A stretch of 64,000 bases of DNA, taken from assembly GCF_014467075.1 (NCBI RefSeq), contig NZ_AP023027.1, positions 1,429,501-1,493,500 on the forward strand, written 5' to 3'. Position 1 is the first letter of the stretch, and each line of letters opens with the position of its first letter. This DNA is from Anaerostipes caccae L1-92 (GTDB taxonomy: Bacteria > Bacillota > Clostridia > Lachnospirales > Lachnospiraceae). Shown here in pieces: positions 44,123 to 53,566 of this stretch. The notes below the pieces were generated by a model that had not been told where the DNA came from, searched no databases, and was given only the letters and a program-made list of their open reading frames with translations. A program made the position numbers and the translations under genes.

Positions 44123-47100
44123 ATGAAGAAACAATGGAAAAGGTGTATGGCTGCCGCCGCTCTTACACTGGCGCTGGGCATCGGTTCCGGGCCGGAAATG
44201 CTGAGAGCAATGGGTACGGAACAGGAAATGCCTGGAAAATCCGGGGGGGGGTATTTCTGGATTAACTGAAGAAGCTCCGGGGAAACAGGCAGAGGCGGGA
44301 ACTGAAAAAGTAATGGAGAAAACAGAGACATCAGAAAACAGAAAAACAGTCCAAAACCAGACGCTGGAACCGGATGAGAAGGAATTAAAAGGGGATCAGA
44401 CGAAGACGAAGAAAAAGACGGCGAAAACATCCGGAGACACTGCGGAGAATGGACAGACCATTCTGGATGTCAGTGAAGGAGACGTAAAGATTACAAAAAC
44501 AGGCGCCACAGTAGGAGGAGTATCCAAGGACGACGGAAGTCTGAACCCGAAAGGCTACTGGATCACCGGTACCACAACTGCTTACAATGTTGTGGTGGAG
44601 AAAGGGGTAAAAACAGAAATTACCCTTTGTGATGTTAATATTACCTGTGATAAGACTAAGATGGATTGTATCAATGTTTCCCATTCAGATGTCACAATCA
44701 CTCTGAAAGGGCAAAATGAACTGCTCTGTAAATCAGGGAATTCACAGGACGGAACTTATACGAAAGAGGGTGCAGCTCTCGCAAAAGACGGAGAGGACGG
44801 ACAGCTGACGATCCAATGTGAATTCAGCAAAGAATCAGGACACAAGTGTGATAACAGATGCGGCAGGCTGATCGCCAAAGGAAAGGAAGATCTGTATCAT
44901 GGAGGTGCCATTGGAAATACTTTCAGAAATGCCAATGGGTCAAAGGGAAGTGAAGCAGGTTTTTCAAACTTTACCATTAAAGGCGGTAATATTGAGGCAA
45001 AAGGTGGATATCATAGTCCCGGGATCGGAGGGACGTGTAATACGAGCAATAAACTTATAAACGGTGGAAACCGTCCTGATGGTATGAGTGGGAAGACTTC
45101 CAATATAAGGATCATGGGAGGAAACATTAAGGCAGAAGGAAACTACGGATGTGCAGGGATCGGAGGCGGTGTATGGAACATCATCGACGGACTTTATATT
45201 ACTGGAGGAAAGGTAGAGGCCACTGGGGGTAAAAAGGGACCGGGAATCGGATCTGTCAGTACTTCGCTTTTAAAGGATATCGTGATCAGCGGCGGGGACA
45301 CTGTCGTCATAGCCAAAGGAGATGAAGAGAGCGGCGCCCCTGGAATCGGAAAAACAAACTATTCGGCTTCAACAAATGTAGAGAATACTGTTTTTCAGCA
45401 TGTAGCAGCTTCTCCGGACAATGGATACCAGGGATATGTGCAGGACGGAGAATCCATGGATAGCTATACCTTTATGGAAGGAACGCCGTTTAAAAAAGAA
45501 ACAGATATCCGGGTCGGAAAGTTTTATACGGCCGTTTACTTCGGACCATTCCGTGATGAAAATACAGTGGAATCTTCAACCAATGAGCAGATCGGAGCCA
45601 ATCATGTGATCAGCAAGACCGGAGGGAAGGGATTTACAAAGGACCAATTAAAAGAACTCACAAAAGTCAATGCCAGGGACAAGTCCGGGAACCCGTTTTC
45701 CGTGGATCAGATCCGCTTTGTCCATGAAGAGCAGATCGAAGCCATCAACAAAGCAAAGACTGCGGGGAAGACCGGGGACTACCCTCTGACCTTCTGTACG
45801 GCAAATGGGACGGAAGTGACGGTACAGATCTACTTGAGAAAAGACGGAACGGATGCGGTGGTGATCGATCCGGATGATCCTGTGCCGACGATCGGAGCCA
45901 ACGATTTTGAGAAAGATACCGGAGGAGATGGATTTACTGAAGAACAGTTAAAGATATACGGAGAATTAAAAGGAAAAGACAAGGACGGAACGACCATCGA
46001 TCTGGACGGATTCACCGTGGACCCGGAGCAGATGGAACAGCTGAACCAGGCAAAGACAGCGGGAAAGTCCGGTACCTTTGATCTGACCTATACATCCAAT
46101 GAAGGAGCAAAGGTTACGGTGCAGGTAACGCTGGTAAAATATGATGCGGTCGAGGAGAATCAGGATCCGGATAATCCGGAAATGATCAAAGGGATGGACG
46201 TGATAAGCAGGACCGGAGGAAGTGCGTTCAGCGAGGCGAAGTTAAAAGAACTGACGATGGTAAAAGCCTTCGATAAAGATGGAAGAGAGATCCTTCCGGA
46301 AGACTTAAAATTTTCAGAATCGGATCAGCTCCAAAGAATCAATGGGGCAAAAACGAAAGGGGAGACCGGAAACTTTGATCTGACGATGGAGACACCGGAT
46401 GGGACAAAGGTGACAGTAAAGGTATGTCTTAGAGACAGCGGATCAGACGGTGCCGGGTATGATCCGGAAAAATTATCTTCATTTATTGGAGCCAATGATG
46501 CAGTCCATGAGACTGGGGGAGAGGCCTTTACCAAAGATGAACTGAGAGACCTGTGCCGGGTCAAGGCAAAAGATCCTTCCAGGAACAATGTGGAAGCTGA
46601 GGTGCAAAATAATCAGTGGGAAACACTGAATAAGGCAAAGGAGAGCGGTAAGACCGGGACATATCCGCTGACGTTTTATCTGGAAGATGGGACAAAAGCC
46701 CAGGTAAAGATTACACTGACAGGAGACCACAAAGTGAAGTTTGACTCTAATGGAGGCTATGATACTCCGGTGACTCAGACGGTCAGGGGAGGAAATCAGG
46801 TGGTCGAGCCGAAAGATCCGAAGAGAGACGGTTATGAATTTATGGGCTGGTATTATACCGATGAGAACGGAAAAGAAGTCAAATGGGATTTTTCAGATCC
46901 GGTGCACCAGAATATGACGTTAAAGGCAAAATGGAAAAAGTCTGAGACTGAGAAAGCAGATAACGGAACTTCTGAAAAAGTTTCGAAAAAAAAGACGGAC
47001 CAGAAAAAAATGAGAACTGGAAATACCAAGAGATTCAGAAGAAAGACGGATCAGCAAAGACAGCAAAAACAGGAGAGAAATCGAACGCTGGATGGATATG

Positions 47101-47164
47101 GATCAGTCTTCTGAGTGCCTCAGGAATTATCTTAAGTTATAGACTGAAAAAAAGAACATACTAA
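44123..47164 (+). CDS. Tandem surface protein, copy 2: OFF by G9 tract, A-tract frameshift before anchor
   Basis: The ATG at 44123 gives the shared signal peptide, then GGG GGG GGG and a stop at 44267-44269 (48 aa). With eight G the frame enters ISGLTEEAPG and runs through a beta-helix-like region (NIRIMGGNIKAEGNYG, PGIGGT), four repeats of about 95 aa (GANDFEKDTGG...EEQLK...KGKDKDGTTIDLDGF) and an InlB-type repeat (KVKFDSNGGYD). Near 46985-47020 two A tracts (A8, A7) precede a second frame loss: one more A restores KNENWKYQEIQ, TAKTGEKSN and the hydrophobic ISLLSASGIILSY with KKRTY end at 47164. As written the body frame ends at 47114 without anchor. The restored protein is about 1013 aa. 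It is probably wall- or membrane-anchored; the ligand is unknown. Confidence 0.75.
44243..44251 (+). repeat. Poly-G tract (G9), phase switch of copy 2
   Basis: Nine G at codons 41-43. Eight (or eleven) would fuse signal peptide to body; nine gives YFWIN and stop. Confidence 0.85.
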
Positions 47165-47172
47165 TATCAAAT

Positions 47173-47206
47173 AAGAGACATCAGAATTCAAAGGCTGGTG
47201 TCTTTT
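47173..47206 (+). terminator. Terminator after copy 2
   Basis: AAGAGACATCAG (47173-47184) pairs with CTGGTGTCTTTT (47194-47205). A decayed version of the same sequence precedes copy 2, so it belongs to the duplicated unit. Confidence 0.6.
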
Positions 47207-47210
47207 GCTG

Positions 47211-47285
47211 TCTAACCTATTCTTTTGAAGAAAGGTCTTATAAAGTCAAAAACCATTTGTCTGCAAAAAGTGCACATGACAGACA
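47211..47285 (+). promoter_or_regulatory. Conserved promoter/leader block with hairpin, surface protein copy 3
   Basis: TCTAAC (47211-47216), 21 bases, TTATAAAGTC (47238-47247), hairpin TGTCTG (47258-47263)/CAGACA (47280-47285). Confidence 0.6.
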
Positions 47286-47302
47286 GGAAAGGAAGGGAAA
47301 GA

Positions 47303-50300
47303 ATGAAGAAACAATGGAAGAGGTGTATGGCTGCTGCCGCGCTTACACTGGCACTGGGCATCGGTTCCGGGCCGGAAATGCTGAGAGCATTGGGCACAGA
47401 ACAGGAAATGCCTGGAAAATCCGGGGGGGGGTATTTCCGGATTAACTGAAGAAGCACCGGAAAAAGCAACGGAGGAAACAGAGAAATCGGAAGACAGAAA
47501 AACAGTCCAAAATCAGACTTTAGAAGCAGCTGAGAATGAATTAAAAGGGGATCATCCGAAAAAGAAAACGATAAAAACATCCGGAGATACTGCGGAAAAC
47601 GGACAGATCATTCTGGATGTCAGTGAGGGAGACGTAAAGATTACAAAAACAGGCGTCACAGTAGGCGGAGTGTCTAAGGATGATGGAAGCCTGAATCCGA
47701 AAGGATACTGGATCACAGGGACCACGACAAAGTACAACGTGATTGTGGAAAAAGGTGTCAGGACAGAGATTACTCTGAGTGATGTCGATATTACTTGTGA
47801 TAAAACAAAGATGGACTGTATCAATGTCTCCCACGCCACTGTGACTATGACACTAAAAGGAAATAATACATTGCTTTGTAAGTCTGGAACTGCTAAGGAT
47901 GGATATGCAGGACATGAAGGAAATGCCATTACAAAAGACGGGATGGACGGAGAACTGATCATCCAGTGTGAGAAGGCGAATGAAAAAGGACATCGCTGTG
48001 ACAGCAGCTGCGGAAGCCTTACAGTAGCAGGACAAGATGACCAGTATCACGCAGGAGCCATCGGAAACAGCGTGCGGGGAACAAAAATAGACGGTGAGTG
48101 CGGTCTGGCAAATCTTATCATCAAAGGCGGGAATATTGTGGCAAAAGGCGGATATCACAGCCCCGGTATCGGGGGAGCCTGTCTGACAAGTTATAAATTT
48201 ACACATGATGCTGTGTACGGCAGCAGCAGTATGCCGGCTGCCAATCAAAAGGTAAGCAATCTTTCTATATCAGGAGGGAACATTAAGGCTGAAGGCAATT
48301 ATGGATGTGCCGGGCTCGGAGGAGGCGTATGGGTCAATATAGACGGCCTTTCGATCACCGGAGGAAAGGTAGAAGCAGTCGGCGGAAGCTATGGTCCCGG
48401 CATTGGAGCGGTCTGTACCTCCTCCCTTGATAATATCGTGATCAGCGGAGGGGATACTTTAGTCATCGCAAAAGGAGATGAGAACAGCAATGCCCCGGGG
48501 ATTGGGGCAACCAATTATCCGGGATATACAATTCCTACGAAATTCGGCAGGTTCGTGTCATCTCCTCAGGAAGGTTATCAGGGCTATGTCCAGGACGGAG
48601 ACTCTATGGACAGCTATACCTTTATGGAAGGAACACCGTTTAAATCTGAGACACAGATCCATGTAGGAAAATTTTATACAGTGGCCTATTTTGGGCCGTT
48701 CCGGGATGAAAATACCGTGGAGTCAAAAACAAATGAGCAGATCGGAGCCAATCATATCATCAGTAAGACCGGGGGAAACGGGTTTACAAAGGAGCAGTTA
48801 AAACAGTTTACGAAGGTGACGGCAAAAGATAAGACAGGAAATGACCTGCCGGAGGGCCAGATCCGTTTTTCTGATGAAAAGCAGATCCAGGAATTAAATG
48901 AGGCAAAACAGGCGGGAAAGGTCGGGGATTACCCGCTGACGTTTGAGACCTCAAACGGAACGAAAGTGACGGTCAATGTCTGCCTGAGAGATGACGGAAC
49001 AGATGCCGCCGGAATGGACCCGGGGAATCCGGACCCAGCGATCGGAGCCAATGATTTTGAGAAGGATACCGGAGGAGATGCGTTTACCGAAGAGGAACTC
49101 AAGATCTATGGGGAGCTGAAAGGAAAAGACAAAGATGGGACGACCATTGACCTGGATGGTTTTACTGTGGATACAGAACAGTTTGAAAAGATCAACAAGG
49201 CAAAGACAGCCGGGGAAGCCGGTGTGTTTGAGCTGACTTATACGTCAAAAGCCGGGGCAAAAGTCACGGTCACAGTGTCTTTGATGAAATATGATGAGAC
49301 GGGGACAAGCACAGATCCGGACAGCAAAGAGACGATCAAAGGGATGAATATTATCAGCCGGACCGGAGGAGACGGTTTTACTGAAGAACAGCTGAAGGAC
49401 CTTTCTGTTGTCAAAGCGTTTGATCACGATGGAAGATCAGTGGAAAGAGAGCGCATCCTCTTTTCCGAACCGGATCAGATCGAGAGGATCAATGAGGCAA
49501 AGAAGGCAGGAGAGACCGGAAACTTTCCGCTGACGATGAAGGCGCCGGGAGGAGCAGAGGTGACGGTCCAGGTGTATTTACGGGATCAGGGGACGGACAG
49601 TGCCAAATCTGATCCGGACCATGGAAAAGCGTTCCTGGCTGCGAATAACGGGACCCATCCAACCGGAGGAGAGGCGTTTGCAAAAGAAGAGCTTCTGGAA
49701 CTCTGCAGGGCAAAAGCGAAAGACCAGAGCAAGAATACCGTGGAGCCATCCATCGATCCGAAACAATGGGAAGTACTGAACGAAGCTAAGACGGCGGGCA
49801 GGACCGGAGAATTTTCTCTGACCTTTTTTATAGAGGACGGGACAAAAGTTCAGGTAAAGATCACGCTGACCGGAGACCACAAAGTGAAGTTTGACTCCAA
49901 CGGAGGCTATGATACTCCGGTGACTCAGACGGTCAGAGGAGGAAATCAGGTGATCGAGCCGAAAGATCCAAAGAGAGACGGCTATGAATTTATGGGCTGG
50001 TATTATACCGATGAGAATGGAAAAGAAGCCAAGTGGAATTTTTCAGATCCGGTGCATCAGAATATGACTTTAAGAGCGAAATGGAAGAAAGCTGAAATTG
50101 AGAAGGCAGACAAGGGTACTTCAGGGAAAGAAAACAAAAAAGGTACATCAGAAAAAAATAAGAATTGGAAATATAAAGAGATCCGGAAGAACGAACAGAC
50201 AGCGAAGACAGGAGAAGAATCTAAAACTGTATGGGCGGTGTTGGGCCTTTTGGGAGGAACAGGTATTTTATGTTGTCTTAGAAAGAAGAGAAAAATTAGT

Positions 50301-50303
50301 TAA
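47303..50303 (+). CDS. Tandem surface protein, copy 3: OFF by G9 tract only
   Basis: This is the best preserved copy. The signal-peptide frame from 47303 ends at 47447-47449 after nine G. With eight G the gene is one uninterrupted frame of 999 aa: signal peptide, acidic/charged linker, beta-helix-like part with repeated ISGGxI-type strands and PGIGG turns (about residues 110-400), four repeats of about 95 aa (400-860), an InlB/Listeria-Bacteroides repeat (KVKFDSNGGYDTPV...GYEFMGWYYTDE) and a tail TAKTGEESK, hydrophobic VWAVLGLLGGTGILCCL, RKKRKIS. The tail resembles a sortase signal with a degenerate LPxTG or a simple membrane anchor. It shares promoter block and leader with copies 1 and 2. 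Its role is unknown; adhesion is likely from architecture. Confidence 0.8.
47423..47431 (+). repeat. Poly-G tract (G9), phase switch of copy 3
   Basis: Nine G at codons 41-43, same context (AAATCC-G9-TATTTC) and same OFF phase as copy 2. Confidence 0.85.
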
Positions 50304-50312
50304 ACTATCGCA

Positions 50313-50729
50313 GGTGCCACCTTTGATATCTAAGCAGCCTGCTCCAGCAGATAAAATGTCATTAGTTATTTACCACTATTTCCGTCGCGCTTTTGAAATG
50401 CGCTCCTCCAATAGCGATAAATAACTTTCGAAAAGTGGCGCCTTTTTTTGACGGAAGCCCTTCTCCAACAGACATTCCGTCCGTTTTCTATACGATTGGA
50501 GTGAGGCTTTCTAAGAATCGAAGGAAAATCGTGTGAAAAATGTCATTAGTTATTTACCACTATTTCCGTCGCGCTTTTGAAATGTGCTCCTCCAATAGCG
50601 ATAAATAACTTTCGAAGAGTGGCACCTTTTTCGACGGAAGCCCTTCTCCAACAGACATTCCGTCCATTTTCCACATGATTGGAGTGAGGCATTCTAAGAG
50701 CCGAACGGAAATCATGTGGAAAATGTCAT
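50313..50729. repeat. Two tandem 184-bp units made of nested hairpins
   Basis: The 600 bases after copy 3 contain no convincing gene. Unit 1 is 50353-50536 and unit 2 is 50537-50719, with the unit's first ten bases (AAAATGTCAT) repeated once more at 50720. Each unit holds AGTTATTTA/TAAATAACT, then GACGGAA/TTCCGTC, then a long terminal stem: in unit 2 CATTTTCCACATGATT (50665-50680) is perfectly complementary to 50710-50725. The same stem in unit 1 has compensatory differences. GGTGCCAC (50313-50320) can also pair with GTGGCGCC (50435-50442), which is followed by T7 and may terminate copy 3. Confidence 0.75.
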
Positions 50730-50906
50730 AGTATCATTCCCTTTATTTATGTTTTATAATGTAGATAAGGGGAATTTTTTATTACCCAGGAAATACCCTG
50801 TCACGGCAGTGATAGAAAATGTTTTCTGAGAGATAAAACATACTCCGTGTATTGTGTACAGATGCGTGTTGTCTTTTAACGAATGTATATGCAGGAGGAA
50901 ATGAGT

Positions 50907-51374
50907 ATGCTGAATCTAAGAACAATGAATGCGGAAGATCTCCCTGTCTTTAAAAAATGGCTTAGGATGCCGCATGTTGCAAAGTGGTATCATGAGCCAT
51001 TGGATTGGATCGAAGAAGTCGAAAAGCAGGACAGTGCTTTCTGCTGGATTCATCATTTTATCGCTGAGTATGAAAATAAACCAATCGGCTTCTGTCAATA
51101 CTATGCATGTAAAGACAGTGATGAACTATGGGGAGGATACACGGAAATGGGCGGATCTTACAGCGTCGATTATATGATTGGTGAGTTGGACTGCATCCGC
51201 AAAGGATTTGGGAAAGAAATTGTAAAACAGCTGATAGAAAAGATCAGATGCCATGGTGATGCTGAGAGGATTGTTGTACAGCCTGAACAGGAGAATGCAG
51301 CGTCCTGCGGTTTGCTGCTGTCCTGTGGATTTGTTTTAAATACGGAAAATGATATTTATGTCATGACGATATAA
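50907..51374 (+). CDS. GNAT acetyltransferase, AAC(6')/RimJ-like
   Basis: A 155-aa GNAT family N-acetyltransferase. The N-terminal LRTMNAEDLPVFKKWLRMPHVAKWY and the VDYMIGELDCIRKGFGKEIVKQL acetyl-CoA region (given in part) resemble aminoglycoside 6'-acetyltransferases and lysine/siderophore N-acetyltransferases. Actual substrate and any drug resistance cannot be judged from sequence. I chose the ATG at 50907, eight bases after AGGAGG; other in-frame ATGs at 50883 and 50901 are too close or upstream of that site. It is monocistronic, after the 184-bp repeats. Confidence 0.8.
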   Translation: MLNLRTMNAEDLPVFKKWLRMPHVAKWYHEPLDWIEEVEKQDSAFCWIHHFIAEYENKPIGFCQYYACKDSDELWGGYTEMGGSYSVDYMIGELDCIRKGFGKEIVKQLIEKIRCHGDAERIVVQPEQENAASCGLLLSCGFVLNTENDIYVMTI

Positions 51375-51435
51375 AATTTATGATGTAAAAACATGCAGAT
51401 GTCTCTGAAATTGGACGTAAATTTTACAAAAGTGT

Positions 51436-51464
51436 GAATAATGTTTCAAAAATGTCATACACTA
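51436..51464 (+). promoter_or_regulatory. Sporulation-type promoter of SleB-like gene
   Basis: GAATAAT (51436-51442) and CATACACTA (51456-51464) lie 13 bases apart (15 if the -35 is taken as GAATA). CATACACT fits the sigma-E -10 consensus exactly and CATACACTA is close to sigma-G. The gene is 17 bases downstream. Confidence 0.55.
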
Positions 51465-51480
51465 TATTAAAGGAGTGTAT

Positions 51481-52116
51481 ATGACATTGAAGAAAAAATG
51501 GAAAGTAGCAGCCATATCTTGTGCGATTGGCTTATGCAGCGTAGGGCAGCAGGTCTTTGCAAGTGATACTTTATTTCAGCCGCCGCAGGGCGAAAATGGC
51601 GTTGATCAGCTTATCCAGAGGAAACTGTTGGAAGAACAGAAGCAGTTTAAAGAGAGAAAAGCACTGATTAAAAAGTTAAATATAGAACGTCAGATTGAAA
51701 AAGTACAGGATGTCAAAGGCCTCAAAGGAAAAATATCTACAAGAGAGAAAGCAATTCTTACCAGGATTGTGGAAGCAGAAGCTACTGACAAAGACATGAA
51801 GAGTAAAATCTTAGTCGCAAATGTGATATTAAACAGGGTCCGTTCCAAGGAATTTCCAAACACCATCGAACAGGTCGTGTTCCAGAGGACCAATGGCAGT
51901 GTGCAGTTTTCTCCGACAGCCGACGGACGGTATAACTCGGTGACGATCAAAGCGTCTACACGGGAAAGTGTGGAGCGGGCACTTGAAGGAGAAGACTACT
52001 CAGAGGGGGCTCTGTATTTTGTGGAAAAGACAATGGCGAATCCAAGAAATGTGTCCTGGTTTGACAGGGCGCTGACGAAACTGTTCACTTATCAGGGACA
52101 TTCTTTTTATAAATAA
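51481..52116 (+). CDS. SleB-like cell wall hydrolase (probable spore cortex-lytic enzyme)
   Basis: A 211-aa secreted protein with a signal peptide (LKKKWKVAAISCAIGLCS, cleaved near VFAS), a charged helical linker and a C-terminal Hydrolase_2/SleB catalytic domain. TRIVEAEATDKDMKSKILVA contains the catalytic glutamate, and QFSPTADGRY and EGALYFVEKTMANP are typical of SleB/CwlJ. Such enzymes cleave spore cortex peptidoglycan during germination. There is no N-terminal peptidoglycan-binding domain as in SleB proper. Start at ATG 51481, seven bases after AAGGAG. The sporulation-type promoter supports a spore role. Confidence 0.85.
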   Translation: MTLKKKWKVAAISCAIGLCSVGQQVFASDTLFQPPQGENGVDQLIQRKLLEEQKQFKERKALIKKLNIERQIEKVQDVKGLKGKISTREKAILTRIVEAEATDKDMKSKILVANVILNRVRSKEFPNTIEQVVFQRTNGSVQFSPTADGRYNSVTIKASTRESVERALEGEDYSEGALYFVEKTMANPRNVSWFDRALTKLFTYQGHSFYK

Positions 52117-52132
52117 GAGTGAAAATTCGGGG

Positions 52133-52161
52133 TTGACACGTAAAAAGAAAAGTATTATCAT
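52133..52161 (+). promoter_or_regulatory. Promoter of T-box/ABC transporter operon
   Basis: TTGACA (52133-52138), a 17-base spacer and TATCAT (52156-52161). Confidence 0.7.
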
Positions 52162-52175
52162 TCTATCATATAGTG

Positions 52176-52432
52176 ATAAACCGATGAGAAAGAGTAGTAG
52201 TCAGGATCAGAAGGATTATAAGAGAGCTGCAGATGGTGGGATTGCAGCATGAATTCCCTGATGAATGGACTTTCGAGGGCAGTTCTGAACCACAGTAGGA
52301 GTTGCCGGGCACCCGACCCGTTACACAACAGGGCATATATGATGGTATATGAAAAGAGTGGGCATTTTTTATGATGCCAATTTGAGTGGTACCGCGGATA
52401 TCCGCCTCAAGCGTTAGCTTGGGGCGTTTTTT
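52176..52432 (+). ncRNA. T-box leader, tryptophan specificity
   Basis: A tRNA-sensing riboswitch upstream of the ABC transporter. Stem I begins near AACCGATGAGAAAGAGTAG. The specifier loop reads GAAUGGAC, placing UGG (Trp) at 52266-52268. The T-box core AGTGGTACCGCGG (52385-52397) is canonical. A terminator (CGCCTCAAGC 52403-52412, GCTTGGGGCG 52417-52426, T run) follows and competes with the antiterminator formed with the T-box core. Uncharged tRNA-Trp would bind and allow transcription of the transporter. Confidence 0.9.
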
Positions 52433-52436
52433 ATTC

Positions 52437-52465
52437 CATAGGAAAGTTCTATGACCTTCCCTATG
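52437..52465. repeat. Dispersed intergenic hairpin repeat, copy 2
   Basis: CATAGGAAAGTT...CTTCCCTATG followed by AAATAAAAAACTCCG, related to 20619-20646. Both copies sit directly after a transcription terminator and before the next gene. Confidence 0.55.
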
Positions 52466-52545
52466 AAATAAAAAACTCCGGACCACAGTATTTGTTTATC
52501 TCTATAAGTGCAAAAAATTGATTGTAGAGAAAAGGAGAAAAAGTT

Positions 52546-53553
52546 ATGAAAAAGAGATTATTAGCAGCAGGATGCAGCGCAGTATTGGCGGCAACATTAT
52601 TATTTGCAGGATGTTCAAAAAAAAGTGAGGACAAAAGCTATCAAATCGGAATTCAGCAGTTTGCAGAGCATGAATCTTTAAATAACTGCCGCAAAGGTTT
52701 TATCCAGGGGTTAGAAAAAGAAGGAATCAAGGAAGGAAAAAATTTAAAGATCACTTATAAAAATGCTCAGGCTGATACCGCTGCAGATAACCAGATCGCT
52801 TCAAACTTTGCTTCCAAGAAGATGGACCTGATCTGTGCCATTGCGACACCAAGTGCCCAGAGCGCATACAATGCAGCTTCTGATTCTAAGACACCGGTTA
52901 TCTACACTGCGGTTACATCACCGGAACTGGCAGGATTCGTAGACAAGGACGGAAAAAATGTAGGGGAAGTTACAGGAACTTCTGATCTGATCCTTGCAGA
53001 TAAACAGTTGAAGCTGATCCGTAAAGTGCTTCCAAAGGCAAAAAATGTAGGAATTCTGTACAGCACTAACGAGGTTAACTCTAAAGCGGGAATTGAAGCC
53101 TATGAGAAAGTGGCTAAAAAGAACGGTTTTAAGATCATTACTCAGGGAATCAGCGCGGCGGCAGATATGCCGATGGCAGCCGACAGCCTGATCAAGAAAG
53201 TAGACTGTATCACAAACCTTACAGATAATCTGGTCGTAAGCTCAATGCCGACTTATCTGGAAAAAGCAAACAAGGCAAAGATCCCGGTATTCGGTTCAGA
53301 GATCGAACAGGTGAAATTAGGATGCATCGGATGTGTGGGGATTGACTTCATAAAACTTGGAGAACAGACGGGAAAAATGGCTGCCAAAGTGTTAAAGGGA
53401 GAGAAGAAAGCATCCGAAATTCCGTTTGAAACGTTTAATCAGGGAGACATCTATCTTAACGAAAAGGTGGCAAAAGATCTTGGAATTAAACTGCCTTCAG
53501 ATGTTAAGAAAGAGGCAGTAGAGACATTCACAGAAATTAAAGCAAGCAAATAA
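52546..53553 (+). CDS. trpX: ABC transporter substrate-binding lipoprotein, tryptophan (TrpX-like)
   Basis: A 335-aa lipoprotein with signal peptide and lipobox LLFAGC (Cys at residue 22), then an ABC substrate-binding fold (PF04392 type) with IGIQQFAEHESLNNCRKGF and TNLTDNLVVSSMPTYLEKA. The family holds binding proteins for several compounds; the upstream Trp T-box points to tryptophan uptake, as known for TrpXYZ in Firmicutes. It has a strong AAGGAG site and is followed by permease and ATPase genes at 13 bases and with a 4-base overlap. Confidence 0.85.
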   Translation: MKKRLLAAGCSAVLAATLLFAGCSKKSEDKSYQIGIQQFAEHESLNNCRKGFIQGLEKEGIKEGKNLKITYKNAQADTAADNQIASNFASKKMDLICAIATPSAQSAYNAASDSKTPVIYTAVTSPELAGFVDKDGKNVGEVTGTSDLILADKQLKLIRKVLPKAKNVGILYSTNEVNSKAGIEAYEKVAKKNGFKIITQGISAAADMPMAADSLIKKVDCITNLTDNLVVSSMPTYLEKANKAKIPVFGSEIEQVKLGCIGCVGIDFIKLGEQTGKMAAKVLKGEKKASEIPFETFNQGDIYLNEKVAKDLGIKLPSDVKKEAVETFTEIKASK

Positions 53554-53566
53554 ATAGGAGCAAAAA

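Noticed and set aside
44026-44265. A 79-codon frame passing through the promoter block and G tract of copy 2
   Set aside because: It would start upstream of the predicted transcription start and is simply the third frame through the signal peptide region.
39924-47431. Programmed ribosomal frameshifting at the G tracts instead of phase variation
   Set aside because: A +1 shift would be needed in each copy, but the tracts differ in length (6 and 9) and no slow codon, stop or conserved stimulatory structure sits at the slip site. Long mono-G runs of varying length fit DNA slippage better. It is not excluded.
50353-50729. CRISPR array
   Set aside because: Units are 184 bases, adjacent, without spacers, and no cas gene is in the window.
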